Assembly (NCBI GenBank): GCA_028386065.3 | Contig: JAKUCV010002140.1 | Coordinates: 19,093 to 83,092, forward strand | DNA from: Turnera subulata | Taxonomy: Eukaryota > Streptophyta > Magnoliopsida > Malpighiales > Passifloraceae | Direction of reading: 5' to 3' | Length of the DNA stretch: 64,000 nt | Shown here: positions 59,233 through 64,000 of the stretch, in pieces | How the letters are laid out: every line of letters begins with the position of its first letter | Position numbering within the stretch: the first letter of the stretch is position 1 | Translations under genes and position numbers: made by a program | The notes under the pieces: model-generated | Seen by the model: the letters and a program-made list of their open reading frames with translations, nothing else | What the model was told of the DNA's origin: nothing | Database searches by the model: none

Positions 59233-61878
59233 CACAAACTTGAAGTTGGTTCATGGATATCTTGTTTGGCATGACCGGTTGGGCCATCCCGGATCAATGA
59301 TGTGCGGAATTTATTTGGTCATTCATTGGAAAACCCGAAGTTTTTACAATCAATGAATTTCCATGTGTTTGTTTGCTGCGGAAAAATAAATTAATTGTTT
59401 GGCCTTCCTATGATAAGGTTGGCCTTGAATCACCAGCAAGTTTTAGGAAATAATTCAGGGACATATACGCGGAATGATAAATCCTCCGTGTGGACCATCT
59501 AGGTAATTTTTATGATGCATCGACTAGATGGTCTATTGTGTGATGCAAGTTGGCATTGTGCGCACTGATTTTAATGATTAAGCCACTTGCGGGTACACAT
59601 CCCTAATTATGTTATAAGACTATATGTCTACATAATATTGGTATATTTCTTCAATGGATAACGTATATCATTTGAAATAAACCCAAACCGATCTGGGTGA
59701 ATATTTCCAATTGATTGCAAGACCATTGTTAATGAAATATTACTATTTGAGAAAATGGTATTTTACATACAGCAGCACTTGTGTGCATCAAGCCAACAAG
59801 TTATCATAAGGTTCCCCCATTTAATTGGTTCATGGTCACGAACCTAGTAATTCCCATCTTCGGACCATTGGTTATACAGTATATAATGCTCCACCACAAC
59901 ATAGTAAAATTGGTCCTGAAAGAAGACTGGGAATATATGTTGTGTATGTTGGGTATGTTGGTTATTAATTTGATGACAGAGTTTACCCAACATAAGGGGG
60001 AAAAGATAAGCAGCTGGATCAAGAGTTTATTGAAATACATATTAATATCTAGTTTTGATCCTCAAAAAAATTAGTGTGAACCTGAAGTTCAAAAGATGAT
60101 TCATTTGCAGGAAATTCGATATGGAATTGCCAGACACATAAAGTGACCAAATCTTATATACCAGCTGCGAATGCTCCTGTTCAAATTAATGTTCCAGAAG
60201 AACAAGTATAGTATGTAAATGAATCTAAAGTATGCAAGAAGCATAGAATATACTCGGTTCCAAAAGAAAATAAAATTTCTCGATAGAGAAAAAGGAGCAA
60301 AGAAATAAGATGCCCCCAGTGAGAAAATAAGACCTCCAGTAGAGGTTCAAATTAGAAGTCCTCAAGAAGAGAAAAATCCTCCAGAAGAGGTTTCTGACAT
60401 AAATGATAAAGTTCCAGAAGCAATTCAGGTACCTGAAATAAATAGAAAATGGTGAGATCTCGATTAATTATACGGTGTCAGAAATGAGATGGAACCGACG
60501 TGAAATAACCGTCGACGGAATATTTGTTTTATACATAATAGCGCTAAATATTATGAAAGAAAATGAGGATCATAAACCTACATCTATTGATGAATGTAGG
60601 CGCAGAATGATTGGCCAAAATAAAGAGATATAATTAAGGCTGTGTTAGACTCGCTTGTGAAGCAAGAAATTTTAGGACCTGTAGTCCGTACGCCAGATGG
60701 TGCAAAATCTGTCGGTCATAAAATGGGTATTTGTGCAGAAAAAGAAATAAATAGTGAGATATAAAGCACGACTTGTAGCAAAAGTTTTCACCCAACGACC
60801 TGATGTTAATTGTGAGGAGATATACTCCCCTGTGGTGGATGCAATTATTTTGATAAGTCTGACATTGTATGAAAAAAAAATAGAAATGCATCTAATTGAT
60901 GCTCTTACAGCCTATATTTTTATGGATCCATAAGTCATGACATATACATGAAGATCCCTGAAGGATCCAAATTGCATGAAGGAACAAATTCCCAGGAATA
61001 TACAAAATTAAGTTGGTCTTCGTATGGTTTGAACCAATTTGGGTATTTATAATGATTCTTGCATATATGCTCTATGTGTTTTACTTAATTAGTTCATATG
61101 TGAATTAATTATTATCGTTATTGATAATTAATGATTTAGATATTATTATTGATCTAAATATTATTGGAACTCTTGAAGAAGATTCCAAATGTCGTGCTAT
61201 GTTTCAAGAAAGAATTTGAGATGAAAAAATCTCATAAAAGAATTAGATTGGTCCTGAAGTACCCTATCAAAGTGTAATTTATTTTGCTGGCAATATTGAG
61301 CCTGAAGCTTTGCCATAAACTTGTTAGCAAAATATCACTTTGCTCTAATTTTCATAAAGCCTGAAGCTCTCCATTATCTTGAAGCATAATTGATATGTAA
61401 TTATTTTAACCTTGTGAGTCCAAGAAGAAAACAGTTTGTTTTGGAGATGCAGGTCATCTATTTGATCCACATAAAGCGCAAACTGATACCTGAAGTAACA
61501 TGGCAAGCACAAAACAGAGTATCATTGCTACAACTTCAAATAATGCAGAAATACACGAAGCCAGTTGAGACTGTGCTTAGCTAAGTTTGATGATACTGCA
61601 TACTGATGATTCATATAGCAAGCATGAAGTTCAAATGACGATTCATGAAGATAATACTGCCTACAATGCAAATGTCGCCAAAGGACGACAAAGAAGATTG
61701 GCATGCGATGACATCAAGAAATCAAGAGATGCCGATATGAGGGGGAGTAGAATACGCACTGCACTCTTTTTTCCTTCACCAAGTTTTTATCCCACTGGGT
61801 TTTTCTTGGTAAGGTTTTTAATGAGGCAGTTATTCCCAAGCGTATTCTATCTAAGGAGCAATGACATTCAAGGGGGAG

Positions 61879-62347
61879 TGTTGTAAATAAATTATGGTGA
61901 ATGTCATTGTTACCATCCAGTAAAATTCAATTTTACTGTACCCAAATTTACCCCCAGTAAATATTTTACCCCTCACCTAACATCTACTTGGATTTATCTC
62001 TTTGGCCATTTACCCTCCATAATTCTATTTTGTCCTAATCTTAATGTCATCTTCCTTTACCTAATATCCTTTTGTTTTTACCTTGTTAAATTAATCATAC
62101 TCATTTGTTTTTATCCTTCCATTTTCACCTATAAATACCCCTTCATTTCCATCTATAAATACCCCTTCATTTCCATACGCACATATACCTTTTTCTCCCA
62201 CCATAAACTTACTCTCTTCTCATTTCCATACACCATAAACCTCTCTTCTCATTCTCCCCATCTTATTTTAATCACTCTCCATTATTACTATTATCAAAGT
62301 TGTATTATTACCATTAAAGTTGTATTACTACCATCAAGGTTGTATTG
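61879..62347 (+). repeat. Right LTR of the old Copia, truncated, with duplicated TATA box
   Basis: It starts TGTTGTAAATAAATT after a GGGGGAG tract. A 24-bp tandem duplication at 62129-62152 and 62153-62176 doubles the CTATAAATACCCC segment, giving two TATA boxes. It is interrupted at 62348 by the Gypsy element, so about 90 bp of LTR end are missing. Confidence 0.88.
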
Positions 62348-62543
62348 TGAAACACCCGTGTCCCAATTTAACAATAAAATACCAAAACTCAAGGAAATTA
62401 CCAAAATGCCCTTGAAACCCGGGACACGAAATTCAGTATCAAAAACATTATCCAAAATCCTCAATAAAAAGAGATGTCATAACAACATAGTCAACCGGCT
62501 TAGTAAGCCTCAAATCAAACCCGGCATCCTGCCGAATAACATN

Positions 62544-63336
62544 TCTGAACTCTCTCAGCATCAAAAGCAGCGGCACAAACTGCCTCCCAAGTCTTGTGCC
62601 CTCCACCAGCCACAGCCATCGCTATCTCAGTACGTAAGCCGTTAACAAACCGCCTACACCTGGTCAACTCATCGGGCACAAACTCCCTAGCATAAGAGAG
62701 AAGAATGCTATACCGGATCCTGAAAGCTGATACAGTCTCATCCAATCCCTGCTTCACCTCAAGAAACTGCTTCTTCTGCTCCTCCAGAAAACCAACAGTA
62801 AGAAACTCCTTGTAGAATCTCTCCTTGAAATCCTCCCAAGGCATCTCCACAGGCTTAGGTAAGTTAGCCACAAGATCCTGCCACCATGACAAAGCATACC
62901 CCGTGAACTTATGTGCAGCTAATCGAGCCTTCTGCTCAGGTGCACAGGTGAACTTCTCCAGAACATTCTCCACCTGGCGAAACCAATCATCAAACTCCTT
63001 AATATTACCCCCTTCACCCCTGAATTCCTTCACAGCAGACTTATCCATATGTTTGTATCCACTCTCCATACCACCTGCTGCAGCAGGCGCCACTGGCTGG
63101 CCACCCTGCTGCTGCTGCTGAAACTGCTGGAACTGCTGCCACTGCAGAAAAGTCTGATACTGCTGGAACGCTGGGTTCACAACTGGTGGTACAGCATTCT
63201 GTCCTCCACCACCTGGAGCATTATTCTCTGGTGCATTATTGTTCCCCTGACCATCGGGAATCTGCATCACCGACACATTGTCGGAGACATGAGTACCGGC
63301 GTCATCCTCAGCATTGTGCTGTCCCTCGTGATCCAT
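62544..63336 (-). pseudogene. Gypsy gag (retrotransposon capsid), 3' truncated at an N
   Basis: A minus-strand frame of about 264 codons. An acidic Asn/Gln-rich N-terminus (with a QFQQFQQQQQ tract) leads to a Retrotrans_gag domain (FDDWFRQVENVLEKFT, YALSWWQDLV, FKERFYKEFL, LDETVSAFRIRYSILLSYAR). It is open up to the N at 62543. The downstream nucleocapsid knuckle and pol are not present. The gag itself appears undamaged; the truncation may be an assembly fault rather than a mutation. Confidence 0.88.
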
Positions 63337-63468
63337 ATCGACGCCTATATGAATGCAAATGAGTCAAAAAATACTTTCAAGTCATAAGTCCGGAAACAGG
63401 CTTAAGCACAGAAAACACTTTGAAAACAAAGTTTAAGACACTTTTTGAAAACCAAGGATCTAAAGCCT

Positions 63469-63480
63469 GCTCCGCTACCA
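63469..63480 (-). other. Gypsy primer-binding site
   Basis: The minus strand reads TGGTAGCGGAGC, three bases inside the 5' LTR that begins (plus strand) at 63484. Confidence 0.7.
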
Positions 63481-64000
63481 AGCTGAAACACCCGTGTCCC
63501 AATTTAACAATAAAATACCAAAACTCAAGGACATTACCAAAATGCCCTTGAAACCCGGGACACGAAATTCAGTATCAAAAACATTATCCAAAATCCTCAA
63601 TAAAAAGAGATGTCATAACAACATAGTCAACCGGCTTACTAAGCCTCAAATCAAACCCGGCATCCTGCCGAATAACATCAATAGTAAATCCCGGCAATCC
63701 GCCAATATAACAATCCAAAATCAAAAGTGACATCTCAATATAAATCCAATGCAGCGGAAAAGTCAACGGAGTAAAAGTAATAGAAATAAAACAACATGCA
63801 TGCCGACTCTATGGATCCAATCCGGGAGAACAAGCACGGCTACCTGCTGGGATGTCCACGTCCGTACTCCGGGAAAAGAAGAAAGTGACTGCACGCTATC
63901 TAAAGTCTGAAAAACAACGTTGGCGATTATGTGAGTCGCCTACTCAGTGAGCAATATATATCTAATTATGAGAGTGTGCAGATCAGGTCCGAAGGGAAAG

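Larger units (their letters stand above)
57034..61878 (+). pseudogene. Decayed Copia gag-pol interior
   Basis: Recognisable pieces in order: gag start (MKLDLKTLEISGRNLSWALN near 57570), an integrase-side GYLVWHDRLGHPGS near 59255, RT (KARLVAKVFTQRPDVN, EEIYSPVVDA, EMHLIDALTAYIF near 60760-60930), RNase H (TIHEDNTAYNANVAKG near 61640) and the terminal Phe/Pro-rich segment near 61780. Frequent stops and frameshifts show long inactivity. Repeats at 57320-57457 and 58571-59232 lie inside. Confidence 0.82.
47215..62347 (+). mobile_element. Old, decayed Ty1/Copia retrotransposon (host of the nested insertions)
   Basis: Both LTRs start TGTTGTAAATAAATTATGG, at 47215 and 61879. The left LTR is 47215-47471 plus 56784-57033 once the nested insertion is removed, and ends TTTTATAACA. 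The right LTR is preceded by a polypurine tract, AAGGGGGAG, at about 61870, and is cut at 62347 by a Gypsy insertion. The interior (57034-61878) encodes Copia gag, RT and RNase H remnants on the plus strand with many stops. The outer duplication cannot be seen because the right end is missing from the window. Confidence 0.88.
62348..64000 (-). mobile_element. Ty3/Gypsy retrotransposon, partial, running off the window
   Basis: Plus-strand LTR starts TGAAACACCCGTGTCCC are found at 62348 and 63484. The first ~195 bp match at about two differences, so the insertion is recent. The sense strand is minus: gag is on the minus strand and the primer site lies next to the right LTR. The left LTR stops after 195 bp at a single N (62543) and is followed directly by gag, so pol and the rest of the 3' LTR are absent from this assembly. 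The right LTR continues beyond 64000. Confidence 0.85.

Overview
The window is nuclear DNA of a flowering plant, almost certainly a eudicot. It has multi-exon genes with GT-AG introns, plant-specific families (LysM receptor kinase, CHX exchanger, TAA1-type aminotransferase, PHS1) and plant LINE, Copia, Gypsy, hAT and Mutator-like elements. The species cannot be named from the sequence alone. Exon models below were built by hand: splice sites were chosen so that phases join and family motifs stay continuous. Every multi-exon CDS sums to a whole number of codons.

Layout, gene-rich part (1-45 kb). In order: an anthranilate phosphoribosyltransferase-like plastid protein (minus, 10 exons); a small hAT-type element; a 5'-truncated LINE with a 15-bp target-site duplication (TSD); a PHS1-like meiotic gene (8 exons); a four-helix membrane protein with three mitosis-type promoter motifs; a LysM receptor-like kinase (10 exons); the AP-1 mu adaptin gene (11 exons); an NLR-derived winged-helix/LRR protein without a nucleotide-binding site; a TAA1-type tryptophan aminotransferase (minus, 5 exons); an internally deleted Copia element that split an older LINE fragment; and a CHX cation/H+ exchanger (minus, 3 exons). 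The genes are unrelated in pathway and show no operon-like logic. Two of them touch tryptophan chemistry (the AnPRT-like protein and TAA1), probably by chance.

Layout, repeat-rich part (45-64 kb). A 920-bp foldback Mutator-like element and a second copy of the hAT element lead into a nest of retrotransposons. An old, decayed Copia element (47215-62347) has had its 5' LTR TATA box split by a solo LTR of a long-LTR family (called T here, about 2.8 kb per LTR). That solo LTR was hit twice more by members of the same family in the opposite orientation. All three T insertions have perfect 5-bp TSDs (TATAA, CCGGA, CTGAC). One T copy carries an antisense endonuclease-like reading frame. The right LTR of the old Copia was cut by a young Gypsy element that runs off the window and contains one N at an abnormal junction.

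The most unusual material is the T family. Each LTR contains a TATA-like box, a polypurine leader, a GC-rich exon-like block ending at a splice-donor-like site, and a cluster of short spaced palindromes.
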